DNA of 17,328 bases from Candidatus Aminicenantota bacterium (GTDB lineage: Bacteria > Acidobacteriota > Aminicenantia > Aminicenantales > Aminicenantaceae). The notes below the pieces were generated by a model, which saw only the letters and a program-made list of their open reading frames with translations, was not told the origin of the DNA and made no database searches. The position numbers were made by a program, and so were the translations under genes. This document shows, piece after piece, positions 7,111 to 14,602 of the stretch (its first letter is position 1; each line of letters starts with the position of its first letter). The DNA is taken from positions 1 through 17,328 of the forward strand of contig JAUWJP010000009.1 of assembly GCA_030607635.1 (NCBI GenBank), given 5' to 3'.

Positions 7111-7893
7111 GTGACTTACAAACTCTTGATTTTCACGTGCTATGGCGGATGTGCAACAGGTGTTGCTGCATCCAAAGCTTGTATCAGGATATGGGAGGAA
7201 AACCCAGATGATGTGAAAATTGGATGTCTTCCTGCTGTGATTGTGCCCTGGAAGTTTAATGAAATTATGAAGAAATCAGCGAAGCGGATTTTGATAGATG
7301 CCTGCGGTGTACAATGTGGTAAAAAGCTTTTTAAGAAGGAGGGAATGTCAGTAGACCGTTACATCGAGCTTACCTCGACTCTAGGTCTCAGAAAGGCAAA
7401 GAAATTACCTTCAGAGGATTTAGAGAAGGCAATTTATAAGATTGTCCAAAAAGAAGTAAATACACTTTTAGGAAAGAATTTATTACAGGAGGAAAAGACA
7501 GGAAAGGAATTGTTAATAGCTTTTGGCACGGACGATGGTGAGAATTTGAATAATGATCATGTAGGAATGGCCAAATATTTCTATGTTTACAAATTCATCA
7601 ATAATAAAGAAGTGCGTATTGAAAAAAGAAAGAATGTAGCGTTCAAAGGTAATGAATCAATAAAACATGGAGACCCAAAGAAAGCCAAGGCTACCTATTC
7701 TGTTTTGGAAGGTATAGACGTTCTTGTGGGCAAAAAATTCGGCCCTAATATTACCAGGTTGCTTAGGAAATTTGTCTGTGTAGTAGCGAGGACGCAGAGC
7801 TTCAGCAATGCGATTGAAGCTGTTAACAGCAACATGGGCAGAATAGTGGAGGAGAAGAATAAGGAGGGAGATAGGAAACATATCGTGCTATAA
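7111..7893 (+). CDS. DGC-type zinc-binding domain fused to a NifX-like (Fe-Mo cofactor) domain
   Basis: A 260-residue two-domain protein from GTG at 7111, preceded by GGCGGTG; the frame could extend to 7042 but only into unconserved sequence. Residues 4-115 resemble the DGC/putative zinc-binding family: CYGGC at 10-14 (Cys10, Cys14), a conserved GCLPAVIV, and LIDACGVQCGKK at 61-72, where the usual D-G-C is D-A-C. Residues 134-245 resemble the dinitrogenase iron-molybdenum cofactor domain (NifX/NifY/VnfX-like, PF02579): LIAFGTDDGENLNNDHVGMA, FINNKEVRIEKRKN and GIDVLVGKKFGPNI. Such domains carry iron-sulfur or Fe-Mo cofactor precursors, but most relatives outside nif clusters have unknown roles. 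The fusion suggests cysteine-based metal handling, perhaps delivering metal or cluster to a target protein. No nitrogenase genes are seen here. Confidence 0.85.
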   Translation: MTYKLLIFTCYGGCATGVAASKACIRIWEENPDDVKIGCLPAVIVPWKFNEIMKKSAKRILIDACGVQCGKKLFKKEGMSVDRYIELTSTLGLRKAKKLPSEDLEKAIYKIVQKEVNTLLGKNLLQEEKTGKELLIAFGTDDGENLNNDHVGMAKYFYVYKFINNKEVRIEKRKNVAFKGNESIKHGDPKKAKATYSVLEGIDVLVGKKFGPNITRLLRKFVCVVARTQSFSNAIEAVNSNMGRIVEEKNKEGDRKHIVL

Positions 7894-7920
7894 GCATAGG
7901 CGGGAGGATATAAGTATATA

Positions 7921-7946
7921 TATAACCTCACTAGTGTCAGGTTATA
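7921..7946. repeat. Perfect 8-bp inverted repeat after the DGC/NifX-like gene
   Basis: TATAACCT (7921-7928) and AGGTTATA (7939-7946) flank a 10-base loop that contains the palindrome ACTAGT. It lies 28 bases after the stop of the DGC/NifX-like gene. No T-run follows, so an operator or RNA hairpin is as likely as a terminator. The preceding TATATATA run makes it very AT-rich, so part of the pairing may be chance. Confidence 0.35.
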
Positions 7947-8111
7947 ACTCAAATAATTTCAATTGTTTTGACATATTGATATTAATCAAGTTACTTGTAA
8001 ATTAAATTTCATTTTCCGGATACCAGTGATGTCAGATGGCAAAAATAGTAAAGAATGGTTTGGGATTTGTAGCAAGCTCTAAAAAGAAATTCTAAAAAAT
8101 AAGGAGGAAGT

Positions 8112-8420
8112 ATGCGAAAAATATTTTTAGATGAGTATGTTCCTCAGGTATGGAAATTATATCTTGATCAAGCTGAAGAAGCAGTGAAAGACGGGGCTCT
8201 CTCAAATAAAATTAAAGAACTGATAGCTTTTGCTGTTGCAATTGCCGCACATTGTGAGCCTTGTGTAAAAATCCATATACGAAGAGCAATAAAAGGAGGT
8301 GCCACCGCCAAGGAAATCGCTGAAGTGGCTGGGGTTGTTGTGATGTTGTGTGGAGGTACGGCAGAGATATGGGCAAGAAGGATAGTTGAAAATGAGATAA
8401 AGGATTTGAGAATAGATTAA
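8112..8420 (+). CDS. AhpD-like/carboxymuconolactone decarboxylase family protein
   Basis: A 102-residue single-domain protein of the CMD/AhpD family. Cys48 and Cys51 lie in AAHCEPCVKIH with His55, the arrangement found in AhpD, where it forms a redox-active disulfide; Glu49 lies between the cysteines. ALSNKIKELIAFAVA precedes the motif and KGGATAKEIAEVAGVVVMLCGG follows it, both family-typical. AAGGAGG lies four bases before the ATG. Many members are peroxidase or redox-partner proteins of unknown substrate; decarboxylase activity should not be assumed. It sits 218 bases downstream of the DGC/NifX-like gene and may have its own promoter. It converges with the radical SAM gene. Confidence 0.88.
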   Translation: MRKIFLDEYVPQVWKLYLDQAEEAVKDGALSNKIKELIAFAVAIAAHCEPCVKIHIRRAIKGGATAKEIAEVAGVVVMLCGGTAEIWARRIVENEIKDLRID

Positions 8421-8463
8421 GGACTAAATAAAAAACTCATCCATGACAAAGACTTCCATAATC

Positions 8464-9420
8464 TTATCCTGGCAATTTTCTAATATAATATTTATTTTCT
8501 TTATATTCTGTTTCTATCAATTTATTTTCTTTGATCAACTTTTTAACAATATTCCAATCTTTCCCGGCTTTTGTTAAAAGGTTTTTCACGCCTTCCTTCC
8601 TCATGGGATGTACAGATACAATACTTAACAAATCCTCCTCAACATTCCCTGTATAGGCAAACGCGTTTCCCTCATAGCCGATAAGATATTCTGTATTAAG
8701 ACCTTGTTTTCTGAAAATTTGGTATGCTGAATTTACTCCAAATTCAGAGGCAGCCTTCACCCATTTTTCAGCTGGGGGTCTTGTTGGAATAGAAACATAG
8801 CTTTTCAGGGGTTTTAAACCTGCGATAAACTCAGCTACTCTTTCAACTTTTTCGGTTTTATCATTCACATCCTGCAAAAGCATAGTTTCCGTTGTTAAGT
8901 TACCGGTGAAGGATTGGGAAAAATCTATTATCCCATCCAAAACTTTTTTAAATTTGAGTCCTCGGTGGGGCCTATTAATAGTATGCCAGATATCCCGATC
9001 CACTGTATCAATCTTCAAAGAAACCCAATCAGCCATGCTTAAATCCTTTTGTACATCTACTCTCCAAACAAGAGAAGCATTTGAAATAACAGCAATTTTA
9101 ATATTAATTTCTTTAAGAAGTTCAATTTCTTTCCACAGGTTTTCATCCAATGTGGGTTCACCATCAGGAACAAAAGTTAGATAATCTATAGACTCTTGGT
9201 TTTCTTTGGCTCTTTGGATTTTTCTCTTTACAACCCCCACCACCTTCTCCGGTTTATAAAATGCTTGTCTTTTAATCTGCATATTCAGGGTTCTTCCAAG
9301 TTGACAATATATACATGAATATGTGCAAATTTTCGGTGGAATATTGTTTATTCCAATACTTTGCCCTAAGCGCCTTGAAGGCACAGGACCATAAGCTATC
9401 ATCATTTTTTCTTCAACCAT
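8464..9420 (-). CDS. Radical SAM protein, COG0731-like
   Basis: A 318-residue radical SAM enzyme. The cluster motif is CTYSCIYC (Cys32, Cys36, Cys39), preceded by the family hallmark YGPVPSRRLGQSIGINNIPP. VPDGEPTLDENLW corresponds to the SAM-binding GEP motif, and SNASLVWR and VSLKIDT continue the barrel. Residues from about 260 to the end (HPMRKEGVKNLLTKAG onward) resemble a winged-helix domain. COG0731-type proteins include wyosine-related and uncharacterised iron-sulfur oxidoreductases; I cannot name the reaction. Start ATG at 9420 is chosen because GAAGGA is eight bases upstream; ATG at residue 6 is also possible. It follows tenA by 20 bases on the same strand and is probably in the thiD operon. 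Confidence 0.85.
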   Translation of the reverse strand: MVEEKMMIAYGPVPSRRLGQSIGINNIPPKICTYSCIYCQLGRTLNMQIKRQAFYKPEKVVGVVKRKIQRAKENQESIDYLTFVPDGEPTLDENLWKEIELLKEINIKIAVISNASLVWRVDVQKDLSMADWVSLKIDTVDRDIWHTINRPHRGLKFKKVLDGIIDFSQSFTGNLTTETMLLQDVNDKTEKVERVAEFIAGLKPLKSYVSIPTRPPAEKWVKAASEFGVNSAYQIFRKQGLNTEYLIGYEGNAFAYTGNVEEDLLSIVSVHPMRKEGVKNLLTKAGKDWNIVKKLIKENKLIETEYKENKYYIRKLPG

Positions 9421-9440
9421 GTATTTATTCCTTCATTTTT

Positions 9441-10100
9441 TTAAACTGGCCATTCCTGTTGGTTGTAAACCGCGTCCCAGAACATATATTCATATCTGCT
9501 CGCGGCAATAAATACAGATTTTAATTTTTCATATGAAAATCCTTCTCCTGCATTGTTGACCAGCATTTTTATCTTTTCCACCAGACTGAGGTAAGAATTT
9601 GTTCCATACACCTCTCCCCAGTCTTTGTATAGTTGATTTTTATTGGTGCTCAACATCTCTCTGTGGTGGTCCGCGATTTCCGCATAGGACCAGAAACAGG
9701 GGAGAACCGAAGTTATAGCTTCGGCATAGGATTTCAAGGAACTTGTAGAAAGAAGAAAGCTGCTGTATGACACACTTACAGGGATTGGCTCTATCACAGA
9801 GGCATCTTGTAGAGTATACCCAAGTCTTCTTAGGAACTCTATATATCCATCGAATTCACTTTTTGCTTCCAGGTTGAGTATGTCAATGACCTCTCTCATT
9901 GCTTCTACCGATGGGGTCCTGGAAGCAATAATACCAAAGTTCTTCATAGTTGTAATAAGATATTGATAATCCTGTAGTATATAGAATTTGAACTTCTTAA
10001 GGGGCAAATCCCCTTTATACAATTCCACTACAAAGGGGTGTTCGATTATTTTTTTCCAGATGGCATGGGCATCTTCTCTGAGCCTATCAACCACTTTCAT
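9441..10100 (-). CDS. tenA: TenA-family aminopyrimidine aminohydrolase (thiaminase II)
   Basis: A 219-residue TenA protein. Active-site residues align in number with the Bacillus enzyme: Asp44 (LQDYQYL), Cys135 in VLPCFWSYAEIA, Tyr139, and a C-terminal Glu204 in SRYEYMFWD. Family function is hydrolysis of aminopyrimidine breakdown products of thiamin to HMP, which feeds ThiD; some homologues lack this activity. Its start codon overlaps the stop of the ThiD-methyltransferase gene (ATGA), so translation is coupled. Length and motifs are complete and it appears functional. Confidence 0.92.
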   Translation of the reverse strand: MKVVDRLREDAHAIWKKIIEHPFVVELYKGDLPLKKFKFYILQDYQYLITTMKNFGIIASRTPSVEAMREVIDILNLEAKSEFDGYIEFLRRLGYTLQDASVIEPIPVSVSYSSFLLSTSSLKSYAEAITSVLPCFWSYAEIADHHREMLSTNKNQLYKDWGEVYGTNSYLSLVEKIKMLVNNAGEGFSYEKLKSVFIAASRYEYMFWDAVYNQQEWPV

Positions 10101-11563
10101 GGTCTTCTCCCCTGAACTACGATGAAATCACCTTTTTCATAGCCTTCCACCGGCTTTTCTATTTCTTCATTGGTGTACTTGGGATGTTTAGTCAGCGTTT
10201 GTACATATTTTATATCTATAAAACCAGCCTTCTGTAATAAAGTGGTTACCTCTGCTGTGGAAAGCCAGTGAGTTTCTCGAATAAATTTGACAGGATAAGG
10301 ATGCTTCGGTGAAATCTCAGAGTCATGTTGGCCACGAAGATATGCCAAATCATACATCATGGCATAGGAACCCTCTCTCGTTAAAAACGAAACCACAATG
10401 TATCCTCCTGGCTTGAGAATGCGGAATGCCTCTTGGACTGCCTGCTGAGGGTCTTTCACATAGCTCAGAACAGTGCTCAGCAATACTGTGTTAAACTGCT
10501 CATCAGGAAAGGGAACATTCTCGGCGGTTCCAATTTTCACTTCGATTCCTCTTTCTCTCGCCCGCTCAGCCATCTTCTCCGCAGGTTCAACACCGTATTT
10601 GATTCCCAGCTTGGAAGCAAACAACCCGCTTCCAACCCCGATACTTATGGCGTTTTCTGGGTTTGTCAGAGAATGTTTTTCTGCGAGCAATTCTGATTCA
10701 AAAATAACCCTATTTTTGTCAAACCAGGCATCAAAGTCCTCGGCGGCCTCTTCAAAGGCAGAGGATTTTAGAGGTTCTATTTTATGATAGAGAGGACCGT
10801 TCCCTTTTCCAATATCATCTGGTGCATCTTGTATGGCTCTGCTGACATAATCTTTTGCAGCTTCGATGGCGTTATGGACGCTCATCCCCTTGGATAAACA
10901 TGCGGTTATGGCAGCAGAAAACGTACAGCCTGTTCCATGTGTATTCACCGTATCAATTTTAGCTGCTTTGAAATAATCGTATGTATTTCCGTCAAACAAA
11001 ATATCAATGGCCTCTTCTTCATGGAGATGACCTCCTTTTAGAAGCACAAAATCAGGCCCTTTCCCCTGAATAATTTCAGCGGCCCTTTTGGCATCCTCCA
11101 TACTTTCGATTTGGCTGCTACTGATTATTTCCGCCTCAAACACATTGGGAGTAACCAGAAAAGTTACAGGTAAAAGATCATTTACAAGTGATGTTTCTGC
11201 ATCTTTCTGCAGAAGACGGTCACCACTTTTGGCTACCATAACAGGATCCACCACCAACTGTTTTATCCCATATTTTTTAATTCTGTCCACTATTATCTCT
11301 ATTATCTCTTTGTTGGAAACCATCCCTGTCTTTACACCATTGACCCCAATGTCTTCCATGACAGCGTCAATCTGGGCGCCAACTATGTAAGGTGGGACAT
11401 CATGGACAGCGTATACCCCTCTCGTGTTTTGCGCGGTTACAGAAGTCAACACCGACATTCCAAAAACATTAAACGAATGAAATGTTTTTAAATCAGCCTG
11501 TATACCTGCTCCTCCGCCTGAGTCAGACCCTGCAATGGAGAGAGCCTTCCCCTCATAATTCAT
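10097..11563 (-). CDS. thiD: HMP/HMP-P kinase (ThiD) fused to a SAM-dependent methyltransferase
   Basis: A 488-residue fusion protein. Residues 5-262 are ThiD, which phosphorylates hydroxymethylpyrimidine and its phosphate for thiamin diphosphate synthesis: LSIAGSDSGGGAGIQADLKT at 8-27, VVDPVMVAKSG near 104-114, LVTPNVFEAE near 137-145 and HGTGCTFSAAI near 209-219, with catalytic Cys213. Residues 275-488 are a Methyltransf_11-type domain with AISIGVGSGLFASKLG as motif I (305-320), GTAENVPFPDEQFNTVLLST near 345-364 and RILKPGGYIVVSF near 381-393. The start is ATG 11563 because GAAGGA lies seven bases upstream; the frame extends to 11704 but without conserved sequence. ThiD is often fused to ThiE or ThiN; I do not recall a methyltransferase partner. 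The methyl acceptor is unknown. Confidence 0.9.
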   Translation of the reverse strand: MNYEGKALSIAGSDSGGGAGIQADLKTFHSFNVFGMSVLTSVTAQNTRGVYAVHDVPPYIVGAQIDAVMEDIGVNGVKTGMVSNKEIIEIIVDRIKKYGIKQLVVDPVMVAKSGDRLLQKDAETSLVNDLLPVTFLVTPNVFEAEIISSSQIESMEDAKRAAEIIQGKGPDFVLLKGGHLHEEEAIDILFDGNTYDYFKAAKIDTVNTHGTGCTFSAAITACLSKGMSVHNAIEAAKDYVSRAIQDAPDDIGKGNGPLYHKIEPLKSSAFEEAAEDFDAWFDKNRVIFESELLAEKHSLTNPENAISIGVGSGLFASKLGIKYGVEPAEKMAERARERGIEVKIGTAENVPFPDEQFNTVLLSTVLSYVKDPQQAVQEAFRILKPGGYIVVSFLTREGSYAMMYDLAYLRGQHDSEISPKHPYPVKFIRETHWLSTAEVTTLLQKAGFIDIKYVQTLTKHPKYTNEEIEKPVEGYEKGDFIVVQGRRP

Positions 11564-11594
11564 TTTTTTCCTTCTGAACTGCTCAAGTTTAAAC

Positions 11595-11623
11595 ATTATA
11601 GTTAAATTACAACAAGCTTTCAA
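11595..11623 (-). promoter_or_regulatory. Sigma-70-like promoter of the thiD-tenA operon
   Basis: On the minus strand TTGAAA (11623-11618), a 17-base spacer and a perfect TATAAT (11600-11595) precede the thiD ATG by about 32 bases, leaving a leader of roughly 25 bases. This leader is too short for a TPP riboswitch, and none of the conserved THI-box elements was seen upstream. Confidence 0.65.
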
Positions 11624-11664
11624 AGGGAAATTCATGAAAAAAGCATATAAGCAATGAGCCTCAA

Positions 11665-11910
11665 TATTGGGAATCAGAACATGAAAGATCAGCGGTGGAG
11701 CCAATAGCCGGAGTTATCGGAGCAACAGCCGTCATCATTGCAAGACCGCTCCTTCCATATGCGCTCGCTTTCGCTGCGGGAGCAATGATATACGTGGTAG
11801 TGGAGGAATTAATTCCAGAATCACAACAGCAATCTAGCACCGATGTGGCTACATTTGGGGCACTCTTAGGCTTTACTTTGATAATGACCCTCGATGTCGC
11901 ACTGGGATAA
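11665..11910 (+). pseudogene. C-terminal remnant of a ZIP-family metal transporter
   Basis: About 75 residues matching the last part of ZIP (ZupT-like) divalent-metal transporters: EPIAGVIGATAV, PLLPYALAFAAGAMIYVVVE, the metal-site element EELIPESQ, and TFGALLGFTLIMTLDVALG at the natural C-terminus. Full-length members have about eight membrane helices over roughly 250 residues; here only the last three remain. The frame is open back to 11638 but the residues before EPIAG do not resemble the preceding helix, and no RBS precedes the GTG at 11695. It is a 5'-deleted remnant, divergent from the thiD promoter. Confidence 0.7.
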
Positions 11911-12201
11911 ATGGCGAATTAAGATAGGAAATTAATGATGCTGATCAGCAGCAGCATACAGAAGCAGTTACCCTATGAAAGAAAGAAAATAATGAAGGGT
12001 TTAGATAGGGGTTAGCTCGAGATCATCGCTTAAATATGCTCTGAGAGCCTCGTTTTTTAATGGTTAATGACAAAATAGCGTAAAATCCTATTTTTGATAG
12101 CATCTGGGGGAAGATTGGTAAGATTTCTTCGGAAGTGTTAAGTTTAGTAATGGATTAATATTAACAGACCTACAACCAATGATACGAAATAGATTTATAC
12201 A
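11911..12201. other. Intergenic region with a weak terminator-like hairpin
   Basis: The only notable structure is GCTCTGAGAGC at 12038-12048 (a four-base-pair stem) followed by CTCG and six T at 12053-12058, which could end transcription from the ZIP side. A GCTGATCAGC palindrome lies near 11940. I see no RNA gene and no convincing promoter for the MFS gene downstream. Confidence 0.3.
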
Positions 12202-13422
12202 GTGAAATTAAACAAGCAGATATCAAAACACAATTATTATGCTTTTTTATGGCACGCTGTGTTTCTTGCATTGGCAATAAATTTCACGGATGTGGACATA
12301 ATTATTCCGGCCATGATGGTTGATGCGGGCGGCAGTTCGTTTCAGCTTGGAATATTAACAGCAATTATGCTGGGCGGAGGAAGATTTGCGCAACTATTTT
12401 TTGCTCCGTTCTTGAATAATCAATCTTCAAAGAAAGGTTATTTACTGGGCGGAATTAACGCTCGTATTTTCGCTCTCGGCGGAATGGCTCTGTTATTTTA
12501 TTTTTCATCCCATATTAATGATAGTTTTATCATTTGATCTATTTTCATTTTGATTTTCCTGTTTTCATTAAGCGGTGCTTTTGCAAACATCAATTATGTT
12601 GATATTTTGGGGAAATCCGTATTACAGGAAAAAAGAAAGGCATTTTTTTCTATCAAACAGGTTATTTCCAGTATTGTAGTTTTTCTGTCAGCCTTCCTTG
12701 TAAAGAGTGTATTTTCAAAATACGGTTACCCTATAAATTATGCCACATTATTTTTTATCGCTGCTGTACTACTTGGAATTGCGTCTTTTGGGTTCTGGAA
12801 AATCAAGGAGATTCCAGCATCCAATTACAAAATTGACGGACTCGTGAAATTCATACACATTGTTATTCAAGAAATCAGCACCAATAAAAAGCTGAGAAAT
12901 TATTTGTTTTTGATAAATACTCAGGGAATCAGTATAGTTCTGATGCCTTTTTTAATTCTTTATGCCAAGAAAATATTTGCTGCAGGGAGTTGGGACATTG
13001 GCAATTTTTTGATTCTAAAGGTAATTGGCGGCATTTTAACTGGCAGCATAATTTTTTATTATTCCCAAAAGATAAAATACCGACACATGATGTATATTAC
13101 TTCTATTATAGCAATACTGATTCCTTTATTTATTTTAATGATGCCAGGATCTGTGCTTTTCCCTTATATCTTCCTAGCTGGCGGAGTTGTTTTTACCATC
13201 CATAGTATTTCAATAAGTGGAATATTATTGGAAGTAACTGCTAATGAGAACAGGGCGTTATACACTGGATTGTCCGGTGCGGGCGGCATTCTCCCTGTCA
13301 TATTTCCATTTATAGGCGGCTGGATAATAACTGAATTTGGATTTAATCTGTTCTTTGTACTATTCATTGCGGTTATTTTCCTATCATTCTATTTTATCTA
13401 TAAAATTGATTGTAAAAAGTGA
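12202..13422 (+). pseudogene. MFS transporter gene with an in-frame TGA
   Basis: The frame runs from GTG 12202 to TGA 13422 and would encode about 406 residues, a normal major-facilitator length. TGA at 12535-12537 interrupts it after 111 residues, and the same frame then continues for 295 codons. The N-terminal part shows helix 1 (FLWHAVFLALAINFTDVDII) and GILTAIMLGGGRFAQLFFAP with the loop-2/3 region. After the stop, SLSGAFANINYVDILGKSVL and later helices to the final FVLFIAVIFLSFYFIYKIDC continue the family pattern. A Trp (TGG) would fit the position. No RBS or alternative start follows the stop. Probable decay or a sequencing error. Substrate unknown. Confidence 0.8.
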
Positions 13423-13979
13423 ACTTAAAATTGACAAAATATATCCTGACTCGGGTGTTGAATTAAAGTTTTTTTCGGCAAAAAATTATGATAAAGTCAT
13501 TAACATTGCCTCTCTAAGGCTTTATCGCGGCTTTATTCACAGGGCAATTAAGGTAATGGATATTCAGCATGGAAATAAAATTCTCGATTTGGATGCGGCT
13601 CCGAGCGTAATGCATGTATTTCTTCTTTAAGAATTATGTAAGATTGTTGAAAGCCAAAAAATTGGATGTCAATAAAGAAGACCGAGTAAGAATTGCCATT
13701 CCAACCAACGACGGCATAAATATTTTTCCGAAGATGCTGGGCATGGCAAAATATATGTTTATTTACGAGATAGAAAATGGAGGAGAGTTTAGGCTCATTG
13801 AGAAAAGAACTAACCCTTATGAAAGTACAATGCAGCATTTAAAGACCTTAGACGTGTATGATTTAATTAATGATTGTTCGATCATTATATCTGCTCATAT
13901 CGGCAAAAAGGGAATAACAAGGCTGCAAAAACCATGTCCTTTTGTTTTCGTTCCATCTCGATCTGCTTCTTCCATTTAG
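13406..13979 (+). pseudogene. Internally deleted methyltransferase joined to a NifX-like domain
   Basis: The 5' part encodes KIYPDSGVELKFFSAKNYDK and GNKILDLD, the N-terminus of the same methyltransferase family as 4048-4731, up to motif I. The sequence then skips about 130 residues and, one frame over, resumes at FFFKNYVRLLKAKKLD, the C-terminus of that family. It continues without a stop into a NifX-like domain (RVRIAIPTNDG, LGMAKYMFIYEIENGG, CSIIISAHIGKKGITRL), whose last residues after GITRLQ are unrelated. Thus there is an internal deletion with a frame change and a 3' truncation. Whether methyltransferase and NifX-like domain were originally fused or were neighbouring genes is unclear: GTA replaces a possible start at RVRIA. 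The gene starts (TTG 13406?) inside the 3' end of the MFS frame. Confidence 0.75.
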
Positions 13980-14121
13980 AAATTTCCATAACTATTTAAT
14001 CCTTTCTAAAATTTAATATATGACCATCATTATAATAATCATCATGAATAAGCGTTTTAAAAATTTTATCTCTCAAAGAAAAACCTATCTCTTCTACTTC
14101 TTTTATAATAATTTTTAATGA
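13936..14121 (-). pseudogene. Two adjacent gene ends of unknown family
   Basis: On the minus strand a frame open from 14121 ends at TAA 13996 with KIIIKEVEEIGFSLRDKIFK and HDDYYNDGHILNFRKD. AAAGGA precedes ATG 13989, which opens MEISKWKKQIEMERKQKD before the sequence merges at about 13935 with the antisense of the NifX-like remnant. The second piece looks like the N-terminus of a DUF1684-like protein, but this is tentative. Together they look like the 3' end of one gene and the 5' end of the next, both truncated. Confidence 0.35.
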
Positions 14122-14128
14122 TCATAAA

Positions 14129-14345
14129 TTAAGTTTTGGTAATACTCATCAGCCAATGCTTATTTTGTATTCCCTTTTGATCACATAGAGAAGTATTTAA
14201 CCTTCTGCCTTTTTTCGCGAGAATAGACGCTATATTGGTAGCAACAAATGTCTTACCAGTTCCACCTTTACCGCTTGAAATAGCTATTTTCGTCGCAAAA
14301 TAATACTACAGCCTCTAAATGCTGGTTGATCTCCCTCCAGAAATC
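14129..14345 (-). pseudogene. N-terminal fragment of a MinD/Mrp-type P-loop ATPase
   Basis: On the minus strand the sequence reads KIAISSGKGGTGKTFVATNI followed by ASILAKKGRR, then diverges and stops at TAA 14129. SGKGGTGKT is the deviant Walker A of MinD-family ATPases; the KIAI-SGKGGTGKT start is typical of the MinD-superfamily ATPases with a ferredoxin insert (COG1149), which often neighbour NifX-like genes in anaerobes. Where an initiating ATG is expected there is ACG (14293-14291). The open frame extends upstream to about 14345 without ATG (LDFWREINQHLEAVVLF). The switch II and ferredoxin parts are absent. Clearly a remnant. Confidence 0.65.
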
Positions 14346-14582
14346 TAATTTTCAATATTCAGAGCTCATTAAAATTGCAATATTTTTTTCTCTAAATTTA
14401 TATTTACTTATTTCTCGGCTTTAGAATGTTAAATCTTATAAAAAAATAAACTAAAAATCTATATAATGATGGGTAGAATGTGGCATGACGTATCCAACCC
14501 AGAAATCCCGGACTCTGTGTTACCTCATCGCATACGGACAGGCTATAAGTAAAATGGAGACTATCCCCATATTTTGTCCTTT
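14346..14582. other. AT-rich intergenic sequence leading into a repeat-like element
   Basis: Apart from the repeat-like sequence at its right end, I see no gene, RNA or clear promoter here. A 60-codon minus-strand frame beginning at the HD gene's stop codon has no recognisable features and runs through the repeat, so I do not call it a gene. Confidence 0.4.
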
Positions 14583-14602
14583 TCATAGATGTCCCCTTTT
14601 TC
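14536..14602. repeat. Degenerate GGGGACA-type repeat overlapping the HD gene 3' end
   Basis: On the minus strand AAAAAGGGGACA is followed after about 45 bases by AGCCTGTCC, the same words as the arms of the inverted repeat at 2473-2598 and in the same relative orientation. Between them is an imperfect palindrome, ATGGAGACTATCCCCAT. The match is partial, so a diverged relative is inferred. The first word encodes the final residues of the HD protein (GKRGHL). Confidence 0.4.

Noticed and set aside
11564..11700. TPP riboswitch before thiD
   Set aside because: The predicted leader is only about 25 bases and the conserved THI-box sequences are absent.
11564..11704. 47-residue N-terminal extension of the ThiD fusion
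   Set aside because: It covers the promoter and RBS of the gene and has no ThiD-like residues; ATG 11563 has a proper RBS.
14404..14586. 60-codon minus-strand frame after the HD gene
   Set aside because: It begins in the repeat-like element and has no protein-family features.
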